A stretch of DNA of 64,000 bases from Pelagibacterium sp. 26DY04 (GTDB lineage: Bacteria > Pseudomonadota > Alphaproteobacteria > Rhizobiales > Devosiaceae), in contig NZ_CP101731.1 in assembly GCF_031202305.1 (NCBI RefSeq), forward strand, positions 1,116,001 to 1,180,000, in the 5' to 3' direction. Below, one piece after another: positions 50,698 through 57,471 of this stretch. The position numbers and the translations under genes are program-made. Position 1 is the stretch's first letter; each line of letters starts with the position of its first letter. The notes under the pieces are model-generated. The model searched no databases, was not told the DNA's origin, and saw nothing but the letters and a program-made list of their open reading frames with translations.

Positions 50698-51635
50698 GTG
50701 AAACCGAGCGGCTTGGATTGCCGCTGATTGCGTCCGAACAGGCGCAAAAGCACATCACGCACAATGAGGCGGTGTTGTTGCTCGACGCGCTGGTGCAATT
50801 GCGGCTCGACGGCCTTGCGCAAACCGTGCCGCCGGAGGAGCCGGCGGAGGCGGCCTACGCCATCGGGGCTAGCGCGACGGGTGCCTGGCAGGGGCGGGAC
50901 GGGGAGATCGCCACCTGGACCGACGGCGGATGGCGGTTCGCAACGCCCGCCGAAGGATGGCTGGCCTGGGACAAGGGCATGGGGCGGCCGGTGGTGTTCC
51001 GCTGGGGCGGCTGGCGGCCGCTGCTGCACAGTGTCGACGGCCTCGGAGTCGGAACCGACCCGGACGGGACCAACCGGCTGGCGGTGCGCTCCGAGGCGGC
51101 GCTGTTTACCGCCGTCGCCGCGGGTGAGGGCGGCAATGGCGATGTGCGGCTGACGCTCAACAAGGAGGCGGAGGCTGACAGCGCGACGGTCATTTTCCAA
51201 TCCGGCTGGTCGGGACGGGCCGAGATCGGGCTTTCCGGCAATGACGACTTTGCGTTCAAGGTCAGTGGCGATGGGGCGGCGTTCGCGACGGCGATGACGC
51301 TGTCGGCGGGCTCGGGCTTTGCGACGTTCGGCAGCTTTGCCGGTTGCACGGTGAGTTTCCCGACCGTCGCCGGCGGCGTCCTGGCGGCGCCGACCGGGTA
51401 TGTGGTGCCGGCGCCCGAGAGCGGGGCTTCGGGCGAGGTTCAGACGGTCTCGGGGGGATTTGACGGGGCGGTGCTGATCGTCACCGGCTCGGCGGGGCGA
51501 ACGCTGACGTTTCGCGACGGGGCGGGAAATTTGAAGCTCGGGGGCGACCGTGTGCTCGACAATTTCGAGGACAGCCTGATGCTTGTCAGGCGCGGGGCCG
51601 ACTGGATCGAATTGTCCTTTTCGGACAATGGCTAA
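50694..51635 (+). CDS. DUF2793 tail fibre-like protein of the GTA
   Basis: A 313-residue protein. The N-terminal DUF2793 domain (TERLGLPLIASEQAQKHITHNEAVLLLDALVQL, GRDGEIATWTDGGWRFATPAEGWLAW) attaches such proteins to GTA or phage particles, and the C-terminal half is beta-rich with a carbohydrate-fibre look. RcGTA carries DUF2793-type spikes for capsule binding encoded away from its main cluster; here the gene is fused to the main operon by a four-base overlap with g15. Confidence 0.85.
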   Translation: MSETERLGLPLIASEQAQKHITHNEAVLLLDALVQLRLDGLAQTVPPEEPAEAAYAIGASATGAWQGRDGEIATWTDGGWRFATPAEGWLAWDKGMGRPVVFRWGGWRPLLHSVDGLGVGTDPDGTNRLAVRSEAALFTAVAAGEGGNGDVRLTLNKEAEADSATVIFQSGWSGRAEIGLSGNDDFAFKVSGDGAAFATAMTLSAGSGFATFGSFAGCTVSFPTVAGGVLAAPTGYVVPAPESGASGEVQTVSGGFDGAVLIVTGSAGRTLTFRDGAGNLKLGGDRVLDNFEDSLMLVRRGADWIELSFSDNG

Positions 51636-51674
51636 CGGCGTTCGGCGCACGGCCCCGGCGCTGCCGGTTACTGG

Positions 51675-51695
51675 ATCCCGGCTCGAGGCCGGGAT
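51675..51695. repeat. Dispersed short palindrome (family B)
   Basis: ATCCCGGC and GCCGGGAT around TCGAG, matching the copies at 42147 and 46614 with extended flank identity (TACTGG upstream, GACGG downstream). It separates the tail fibre gene from the endolysin gene. Confidence 0.8.
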
Positions 51696-51748
51696 GACGG
51701 TGTGGGGGTGAAGCGCCGGCCCTATCCAAACACAATCACGAGGAGAAA

Positions 51749-52504
51749 ATGCCTATGCCGGCTTCGCGCTGGACCCGTTGCCTTGCGCAGATTTTGAAAC
51801 ATGAAGGTGGGTTCGTCGACCATCCCTCCGACCCCGGCGGCGCCACCAATATGGGGATCACCCACAAGACGCTGGCCCGCTGGCGGGGAATCGAACCCTG
51901 GTGGGATTTGCCCAGGAGCGAGGTCGAGGCACTGACGCGGAACGAGGCGTCGGCGATCTACAAGGCGCTCTATTGGGAGCGCTGCAAGGCGGGATCGTTG
52001 CCGGCGGGGGTGGACCTGGCCGTGTTCGATTACGCGGTCAATTCCGGACCCGACCGCGCGGTGAAGACGCTGCAGGCGCTGGTGGGCGTGGTGCAGGACG
52101 GGTTCGTCGGACCGATAACCCTCGCCGCCGTGCAAAAGCGCGACCCGCGCGCGCTGGTCGAGGCGCTTTGCGACCAGCGGATGGGCTTCCTGCAGCGGCT
52201 GGCGCACTGGGCGGCCTTCGGGCGCGGCTGGACGAACCGGGTCGCCGATGTGCGCGCGGCGGCGCTCGCCGATATCGCGCTTCTTGTTCCTTCTCAACCA
52301 ACCGATGGAGTTTACGACATGGCCTTTCTCGATGGCTACAAGACCTACATTGTCGGCGCGCTGATGCTGGCGGCCGGCATCGCGCAGGCGCTGGGGATCG
52401 AGGTTCCCGCTTTCGGCGAGTATTCGGGCGCGCAACTGATCATGGAAGCGTTCGCGGTGATCTTTTTGCGGCGGGGGCTCAAGAGCGAACTGGGGAAGGT
52501 GTGA
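51749..52504 (+). CDS. GH108 endolysin with C-terminal membrane module
   Basis: A 251-residue protein. Residues 10-100 form the glycoside hydrolase family 108 lysozyme domain, with the catalytic Glu19 in HEGGFVDHPSDPGG and ATNMGITHKTLARW. A peptidoglycan-binding segment follows (VGVVQDGFVGPITLAAV). From about 191 a small membrane protein is appended (MAFLDGYKTYIVGALMLAAGIAQALG, then AQLIMEAFAVIFLRRGLKSEL), of the type usually encoded as a separate phage-like holin-size gene. There is no signal peptide. It likely lyses the producer to release particles. ACGAGGAGAAA precedes ATG 51749. Confidence 0.85.
   Translation: MPMPASRWTRCLAQILKHEGGFVDHPSDPGGATNMGITHKTLARWRGIEPWWDLPRSEVEALTRNEASAIYKALYWERCKAGSLPAGVDLAVFDYAVNSGPDRAVKTLQALVGVVQDGFVGPITLAAVQKRDPRALVEALCDQRMGFLQRLAHWAAFGRGWTNRVADVRAAALADIALLVPSQPTDGVYDMAFLDGYKTYIVGALMLAAGIAQALGIEVPAFGEYSGAQLIMEAFAVIFLRRGLKSELGKV
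52319..52504 (+). CDS. Possible internal start: stand-alone 61-residue membrane protein
   Basis: Inside the endolysin frame, ATG 52319 is preceded by GGAG eight bases upstream and opens exactly at the junction between the lysozyme part and the membrane module. Independent translation would yield a 61-residue protein with one or two hydrophobic segments, holin-sized. This is an inference from the ribosome site and the domain boundary only. Confidence 0.35.
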   Translation: MAFLDGYKTYIVGALMLAAGIAQALGIEVPAFGEYSGAQLIMEAFAVIFLRRGLKSELGKV

Positions 52505-52517
52505 GTTGTCTTTCCGA

Positions 52518-52545
52518 GATATCCAACGTATATACAGTGGATATC
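52518..52545. promoter_or_regulatory. Inverted repeat operator upstream of mazEF
   Basis: GATATCC (52518-52524) and GGATATC (52539-52545) form a perfect dyad around a palindromic centre containing GTATATAC, which could hold the -10 box. Toxin-antitoxin operons are usually autorepressed at such sites. Confidence 0.6.
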
Positions 52546-52561
52546 GAACTTGGAGACGAAC

Positions 52562-52798
52562 ATGGACAGCCAGGTCGCCAAATGGGGAAACAGCTACGCG
52601 CTGCGAATTCCCGCCGCCATGGCGAAAACGCTCAACGTGACCGAGGGGTCGAAGGTCGATCTCTCGGTGGAAGACGGTGCGCTTGTCGTGCGGCCAGCTC
52701 GCGGGCGCATCAAGCTGGCGGATCTGCTGGCCGAGGTCAGCCAAGACAATCTGCACAGCGAAACGCCCACCGGTAAAGCGGTCGGCAATGAAATCTAG
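52562..52798 (+). CDS. mazE: MazE/PemI-type antitoxin (AbrB fold)
   Basis: A 78-residue protein with an AbrB-like swapped-hairpin domain: VAKWGNSYALRIPAAMAKTLNVTEGSKVDLSVEDGALVVRP, followed by a flexible C-terminus that would wrap the toxin. ATG 52562 lies six bases after GGAGA. Its end overlaps the toxin gene by 11 bases. It should neutralise MazF and repress its own promoter at the adjacent palindrome. Confidence 0.92.
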   Translation: MDSQVAKWGNSYALRIPAAMAKTLNVTEGSKVDLSVEDGALVVRPARGRIKLADLLAEVSQDNLHSETPTGKAVGNEI

Positions 52799-53135
52799 CC
52801 GTCCCTACGTACCTGACCGGTACGATGTCGTCTGGCTCGATTTCGATCCACAGGCGGGGCGGGAGCAGGCTGGCAGGCGGCCTGCTTTCGTGCTTTCGCC
52901 AGCGAACTACAACCGGTTGACCGGGTTGTTCGTGGTTTGCCCGATGACCAACCAGGTCAAGGGCTATCCTTTCGAGGTGCTGATGCCGGAAGGGTACAAG
53001 GTGGGCGGGGCCATTCTCTCCGATCACTTGAAGTCGCTCTCCTGGCAGGCGCGAAACGCAGAGTATATCTGCGCCTGCCCTGAGGTTGGCGATGCAGTTC
53101 TTGCGCGTGTCAACGCCCTGCTCGAGGGAGAGTGA
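52788..53135 (+). CDS. mazF: MazF-type mRNA interferase toxin
   Basis: A 115-residue PemK/MazF toxin: DRYDVVWLDFDPQAGREQAGRRPAFVLSP includes the conserved basic active-site loop, and VCPMTNQVKGYPFEVLMPEG and GAILSDHLKSLSWQAR complete the fold. MazF cuts mRNA at short motifs and halts growth. It is complete, with its antitoxin, directly after the GTA lysis gene. Confidence 0.93.
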   Translation: MKSSRPYVPDRYDVVWLDFDPQAGREQAGRRPAFVLSPANYNRLTGLFVVCPMTNQVKGYPFEVLMPEGYKVGGAILSDHLKSLSWQARNAEYICACPEVGDAVLARVNALLEGE

Positions 53136-53140
53136 CCAAC

Positions 53141-53156
53141 GTTCATTTGCAGTTCA
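53141..53156 (+). promoter_or_regulatory. PhoP-type direct-repeat box
   Basis: GTTCA at 53141 and again at 53152, 11 bases start to start, the one-helical-turn spacing of PhoP/OmpR-family tandem sites. It lies about 25 bases before the first gene of the PepSY-PhoP-PhoQ-like operon, so autoregulation is plausible. Confidence 0.45.
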
Positions 53157-53181
53157 GCAATCGATCGCTAAAACTGGGCGT

Positions 53182-53481
53182 ATGAAAAGCACCCTCCTGA
53201 TCCGACTCACATCGCTGGTCCTGGCCTTGAGCCTCCTGTCTCCGCTGGCAGCGATGCCTGTTGCGGCGCAGGGGGCGTGCTGGGACAATTCCGCCATTCA
53301 AGCGGCGCTGGCCGAGGGGCGTATTCAGCCGGTGGCGGCGGTGCTTTCGCGCGAGGGGATCGATCCTTCAACCGAGGTGCTGAGCGTCAAGGTGTGCGAG
53401 CAGGGCGGCGGCCCGGTTTATGTGCTTGCGGTGCTCGAAGCCGATGGGCAGGCGCGCAATCTGACACTGAGCGCGCAATAG
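53182..53481 (+). CDS. Small secreted PepSY-like protein of the two-component operon
   Basis: A 99-residue protein with a signal peptide (LVLALSLLSPLAAMPVAAQ) and a compact mature domain (ACWDNSAIQAALAEGRIQPVAAVLSREG, VYVLAVLEADGQARNLTLSAQ) with the alpha-beta-beta pattern of PepSY domains and two cysteines. It precedes the response regulator by 23 bases. Similar small periplasmic proteins often lie next to PhoPQ-like pairs and may tune the sensor. Confidence 0.7.
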   Translation: MKSTLLIRLTSLVLALSLLSPLAAMPVAAQGACWDNSAIQAALAEGRIQPVAAVLSREGIDPSTEVLSVKVCEQGGGPVYVLAVLEADGQARNLTLSAQ

Positions 53482-53504
53482 ATAAAAGAGCGGGCGGGCA
53501 AAAT

Positions 53505-54164
53505 ATGCGTATCCTTGTTGTCGAGGACGACGAAAATCTCAACAGGCAGCTTTGCCAGGCGCTGACAGATGCCGGCTATGTCGTCGATACGGCGACCGAT
53601 GGCGAGGAAGGCCATTTCCTGGGCGATACCGAGCCTTATGACGCGGTGGTGCTCGATATCGGGCTGCCGCGCATGGATGGGATTTCCGTGCTCGAAGCCT
53701 GGCGGCGCGAGAACCGGATGATGCCGGTGCTGCTGCTGACCGCGCGCGATCGCTGGAGCGACAAGGTTCAGGGCATCGATGCTGGCGCCGACGACTACGT
53801 GGCCAAGCCCTTCCATATGGAAGAAGTGCTGGCGCGGCTGCGGGCGCTGGTGCGGCGGGCGGCAGGGCACGCCTCGAACGAAATCACCGCCGGATCGGTG
53901 CGGCTCGACACCAAGGCGGGCCGGGTCACCGTGGACGGGCAGGCGATCAAGCTGACCAGCCACGAATTCCGCCTGCTCGCCTACCTCATGATGCACCGGG
54001 GCAAGGTGATTTCGCGCACCGAATTGACCGAGCATCTTTACGATCAGGATTTCGACCGCGATTCCAACACCATCGAAGTGTTCGTTGGACGTTTGCGCAA
54101 GAAGCTGCCCGAGGACCTCATCCAGACCATCCGGGGTCTCGGCTATCAGATTCTCGCGGATTGA
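53505..54164 (+). CDS. OmpR/PhoP-family response regulator
   Basis: A 219-residue regulator. The receiver domain has the acidic pocket EDDE near the N-terminus, phosphoacceptor Asp51 in VVLDIGLPRMDG and Lys101 in YVAKPF. The C-terminal winged helix (SHEFRLLAYLMMHRGKVISRTELTEHLY, NTIEVFVGRLRKKL) is of the PhoP type. It is followed directly by its kinase (TGATG overlap). Probable targets include envelope genes, perhaps its own operon via the upstream direct repeat. Confidence 0.93.
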   Translation: MRILVVEDDENLNRQLCQALTDAGYVVDTATDGEEGHFLGDTEPYDAVVLDIGLPRMDGISVLEAWRRENRMMPVLLLTARDRWSDKVQGIDAGADDYVAKPFHMEEVLARLRALVRRAAGHASNEITAGSVRLDTKAGRVTVDGQAIKLTSHEFRLLAYLMMHRGKVISRTELTEHLYDQDFDRDSNTIEVFVGRLRKKLPEDLIQTIRGLGYQILAD

Positions 54165-55531
54165 TGAAGAAGGGCTCCATCGCCTTCAGGCTGTTCTGGC
54201 TGTCGGCCGGGTGGCTGGTCGTCGCGCTGGTCGCGACCGCCTTTCTTTTGACCGAGCTCTATTCCCAGGCACTCGACCGCGACCTCAACGAAAGCCTCGA
54301 TTTCCAGATTTCATCGCTGGTGGGGCAGACTCTGGAAGAGGACTCGCCGGCTTCAAGCGAGATCGGGCTTTCCGATACGCGCTTTTCGCGCCCGACCTCC
54401 GGCTGGTACTGGCAAGTGCGCGATGAAGCCGGAGCGCTGGTCAATTTTTCTCCCTCCATGGTCGGAACGGTGCTGCCTGAACTGGCCGGCGCTTTCAACG
54501 CGCAAGGCACGCGGTCGGGCCTTATTGCCGACGATTACGGCCAGACGCTTAGGGCGGTGGAGCGCTGGATCACGCTCGATGAAATCGGGCGGTTCGTGAT
54601 CACCGTCACGGGAAATTATTCCGACGTGGAAGGTCGCGTGGATGCCTTCCGGGGGCAGGCGATCATCGTTCTGGCCGTTGTCGGTATCATTCTTGCCGCC
54701 ATGAGCGGCATGATCGCCCGCTTTGCCCTGCGGCCCATCGAGCGGCTGCGCGAGGCGATCGAGGCGGTGCGCGAGGGCGACAGACCCACCGTGGAGGGCG
54801 CATACCCCCAGGAGATCGCGCCGCTCGCCGAAGAACTCAACGAATTACTGCGCTCCAACACCCAGATCATCGCGCGGGCGCAGGCCCAGGTGGGCAATCT
54901 CGCCCATGGACTCAAGACACCCCTTGCCGTGCTGCGCAACGAGGCCGATGGCGGCAAGTCCACGCTGGCAAAATCGGTACTGCACGAAACCGACAATATG
55001 AGCCGGATCGTTGCCACCTATCTCGACAAGGCGCGGCTCGCCGCGCGCTCGAGCGTGGTCGGCAAGCGCGCCGACACGCGGGCGGTGCTCGAAAGGCTGG
55101 GGCGGGTAATGGCCAAGCTCAACAAGCAATGCGATCTTGCCGTGGATCTGCCCAAATCTGTGCCCTGGTTCCGGGGCGACGAAAGCGATCTCGAGGAGAT
55201 GGCGGGCAATCTCCTCGACAACGCCTGCAAATGGGCGCGTTCGGAAGTGCGGCTTTCGGCGCGGGAGAGCGGGGATTCCGGGAACCGGAGCGTCACGATT
55301 GTCGTTGAAGACAATGGACCGGGTCTGACGGACGCAGAAGCGGAGCAAGTGTTGCGCCGCGGTGTCAGACTGGATGAAAAAACGCCCGGGAGCGGGCTGG
55401 GGCTCGATATCGTCAAGGAACTGGTAGACATCTACGGCGGAGATTTGACGCTAAGCCGATCGGCCCTTGGTGGTCTTAATGCTACCCTGCGGCTGCCGGC
55501 TGCGCGAACGGCGGCCCGGACACAGGGCTGA
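54164..55531 (+). CDS. PhoQ-like sensor histidine kinase
   Basis: A 455-residue inner-membrane kinase: TM1 (about 8-28), a periplasmic sensor (about 30-160), TM2 (about 165-187), HAMP (AMSGMIARFALRPIERLREAI), DHp helix with His248 in NLAHGLKTPL, and an ATPase domain with EEMAGNLLDNACKWA, VVEDNGPGLT and GSGLGLDIVKELV. The H-box HGLKTPL is typical of PhoQ-like kinases. The signal (divalent cation, pH, peptide) cannot be read from the sequence. Confidence 0.93.
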   Translation: MKKGSIAFRLFWLSAGWLVVALVATAFLLTELYSQALDRDLNESLDFQISSLVGQTLEEDSPASSEIGLSDTRFSRPTSGWYWQVRDEAGALVNFSPSMVGTVLPELAGAFNAQGTRSGLIADDYGQTLRAVERWITLDEIGRFVITVTGNYSDVEGRVDAFRGQAIIVLAVVGIILAAMSGMIARFALRPIERLREAIEAVREGDRPTVEGAYPQEIAPLAEELNELLRSNTQIIARAQAQVGNLAHGLKTPLAVLRNEADGGKSTLAKSVLHETDNMSRIVATYLDKARLAARSSVVGKRADTRAVLERLGRVMAKLNKQCDLAVDLPKSVPWFRGDESDLEEMAGNLLDNACKWARSEVRLSARESGDSGNRSVTIVVEDNGPGLTDAEAEQVLRRGVRLDEKTPGSGLGLDIVKELVDIYGGDLTLSRSALGGLNATLRLPAARTAARTQG

Positions 55532-55623
55532 GAGGTGCCCGTGCCGAACGCAATTTGGCCTTAATGGCCGACAAGAGAAACGACGAGGACCGGAATACGT
55601 CCGTTATTGAAAGGTATTGCGAA

Positions 55624-56094
55624 ATGAAAATGTTGAGGGCCATTGCACTTGTTTCGCTGGCGCTGGTGGTGGCCGGCTGTAGCCGCACGACGACGTTCCA
55701 GGCGCCCAGCCAGGTTGCCACGCCGCAGCCGGCGGTCCTGACGCCTGCGCCCGAGCCCGTACAGCCGACCGACTCGACGCCGATCCAGCAGGCGCGTCTC
55801 GATCCGGGCAGCTTTGACTATATCGACGGCGCCGCGCTCGGCCAGCTCAGCACCGCCCAGCGCAGCGCAGCCAACGATGCTCAGTTCTATGCGCTCCAGT
55901 TCGGCCGTCCCGGCGCCCCGCGCACCTGGTCCTCCGGCGGCGCCTCGGGGCAGGTTTCGGTGGGCCCCTATGTTCGCGTCAACAATCTCGATTGCCGCGA
56001 ATTTTCCCATCGCGTGACGCTCAACGGGCAGACCTACACCCGGTCTGGCACGGCCTGCCGCGAAGTCGACGGCGCCTGGAGCGTTACGGCTTAA
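55624..56094 (+). CDS. Outer-membrane lipoprotein, surface antigen-like
   Basis: A 156-residue lipoprotein with lipobox VVAGC, a Pro/Thr-rich linker, and a C-terminal domain (FYALQFGRPGAPRTWSSGGASGQVSVGPYVRVNNLDCREFSHRV, YTRSGTACREVDGAWSV) related to the 17-kDa surface antigen/RT0821 family; two cysteines probably pair. The usual glycine-zipper part is missing. It follows the two-component operon and may be part of its regulon. A strong terminator follows. Confidence 0.8.
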   Translation: MKMLRAIALVSLALVVAGCSRTTTFQAPSQVATPQPAVLTPAPEPVQPTDSTPIQQARLDPGSFDYIDGAALGQLSTAQRSAANDAQFYALQFGRPGAPRTWSSGGASGQVSVGPYVRVNNLDCREFSHRVTLNGQTYTRSGTACREVDGAWSVTA

Positions 56095-56117
56095 ATCCGA
56101 CCCGTACCAATACCGAT

Positions 56118-56151
56118 ATCGGGCGTCGCGATTGCGGCGCCCGATTTTTTT
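56118..56151 (+). terminator. Intrinsic terminator after the lipoprotein gene
   Basis: Stem ATCGGGCG/CGCCCGAT with a 12-base loop followed by a run of seven T residues. Confidence 0.9.
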
Positions 56152-56232
56152 AAGGCGCCACAAAGATTTTTTTACCGCCTGCGTCTAGAGTCGGAGCTTC
56201 GATTCCCCGCTCCCAACTCAGCTCGAATTTTC

Positions 56233-57471
56233 ATGCCTCTTGCCGACAAACTTCATGGCGCGAAGAGTTCACAGCGGATGCCCGCTGGTGAAGACAGCCG
56301 GATGAATGCCGCGCGGGACGCATTTCTGGCCGCACTCTCGGGCGTGCTGGTGGAACCGCCGGTGTTCCATTTCTTTTCCGGAGCGATCGAACGCGATGCG
56401 GCCAGTTCGATATGGGCCTGGATGGCGCGCGACATCGCCCAGGCCGAGGCGGCTCGGCTGGGCGATGCCATCGAAGCGGGCGCCGATCCGCTCCAGGCCT
56501 TCGATGAGGTGCTGCCGGACCTGCTCGGTCGGCTCAAGGAGAACGCAGCGGCCGAAAAAGAGGATCGCGAACTCGAACGGCGCAACTCCATGCAGATGGG
56601 CGGCGAAGAGGCGCGCAGGCGACTGCCGAGCGTCATCGTGGCCATGCGCCGTCGGCCTTTGCTGGTGCAGGCGGAGCGGTTCGGCGTGGCGGTGGGGACC
56701 ATCGCCGATGAAGCGACACTGGCGGCCGCGCTTCAGTCGATCTCGATCACCAACCCCATAACTCGCGCACTGTGGATGCAGGCGATGGTCGGCCAGATGG
56801 CCAATCCGAGCCGGGCCATGGCAGCAGCGGTGGTCATCGCAGGCGGAAATTCGGAAAGCCGCATTACCAATGCCGGCTATTCACCGCTTGTCGAGGCGGT
56901 GCTCAGCCATGCCCAAGGCCAGATCGGCAAGCTGGCGGGTCAGTCCAATCTCTTTTCCGATATCGATTTCGTCTGCAGATCGATCGACCGATTTCACCGC
57001 CTTATGCGCGCGATCAACTCCACCCTGGAGATCGAGCGGCGGTCGGTATGGGGCGCGATCATTGCCGATCTCATCGGCAAGCTTTCGGAGCGGCTCGAAC
57101 GGCCGATGAAGGAAATCACCATCAATGTGAGTCAGGCCCTGCGCCGGCCGCGCGACGGCAACGACCGGGTCGACGCCGATCAGGTTCTTGCCGCGCTGAA
57201 CGGGCTCTATCTGCTCACGACCGTGCGGCAATCGCGGGATTCGCTAGCGGTCAATGCGTTGCTCGACCAAGCCTGGACCGAGACGGGGCAGGCGGTGGAG
57301 GTGCTGGTGACCCGCGCGCTCGATCACTACCGCGCCAATCCCGGTGACGCGGCGGCGCGCGAACGGGTTGAAGCAGGGATCAAGATGGCCGAAATCCGTT
57401 TCAATGCGGAGTATGCCGAGATTCTGCGCCGGGCCCGCGACAACGCCGAACGGCGGACCGCACCGCTATAG
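56233..57471 (+). CDS. Conserved protein of unknown function, helical
   Basis: A 412-residue soluble, mostly helical protein without signal peptide or membrane helices. Recognisable stretches are PPVFHFFSGAIERDAASSIWAWMARDI near the N-terminus and IRFNAEYAEILRRARDNAERR at the end. I do not recognise a family, though it looks like a conserved hyphomicrobial protein. Start choice is uncertain; ATG 56302 (MNAARDAFLAAL) after GGTGAAG is an alternative giving 389 residues. Its stop overlaps the convergent FAD gene by six bases. Confidence 0.7.
   Translation: MPLADKLHGAKSSQRMPAGEDSRMNAARDAFLAALSGVLVEPPVFHFFSGAIERDAASSIWAWMARDIAQAEAARLGDAIEAGADPLQAFDEVLPDLLGRLKENAAAEKEDRELERRNSMQMGGEEARRRLPSVIVAMRRRPLLVQAERFGVAVGTIADEATLAAALQSISITNPITRALWMQAMVGQMANPSRAMAAAVVIAGGNSESRITNAGYSPLVEAVLSHAQGQIGKLAGQSNLFSDIDFVCRSIDRFHRLMRAINSTLEIERRSVWGAIIADLIGKLSERLERPMKEITINVSQALRRPRDGNDRVDADQVLAALNGLYLLTTVRQSRDSLAVNALLDQAWTETGQAVEVLVTRALDHYRANPGDAAARERVEAGIKMAEIRFNAEYAEILRRARDNAERRTAPL

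Larger units (their letters stand above)
33608..52504 (+). mobile_element. RcGTA-type gene transfer agent cluster with lysis gene
   Basis: Eighteen co-oriented genes follow the Rhodobacter GTA order g1-g15: small and large terminase, portal, small protein(s), prohead protease, HK97 capsid, connector, adaptor, DUF3168, tail tube, two tail chaperones, short tape measure, DUF2460, DUF2163, NlpC/P60, TIM-barrel protein, then DUF2793 and endolysin. There is no integrase, excisionase, repressor, replication or attachment site, and all reading frames are intact, which favours a domesticated GTA over a prophage. Gaps in an otherwise overlapping operon are filled with host intergenic repeats. Confidence 0.88.

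Noticed and set aside
33608..52504. An inducible prophage
   Set aside because: No integrase, repressor, replication or attachment site, and gene order is that of RcGTA; a GTA explains it better.
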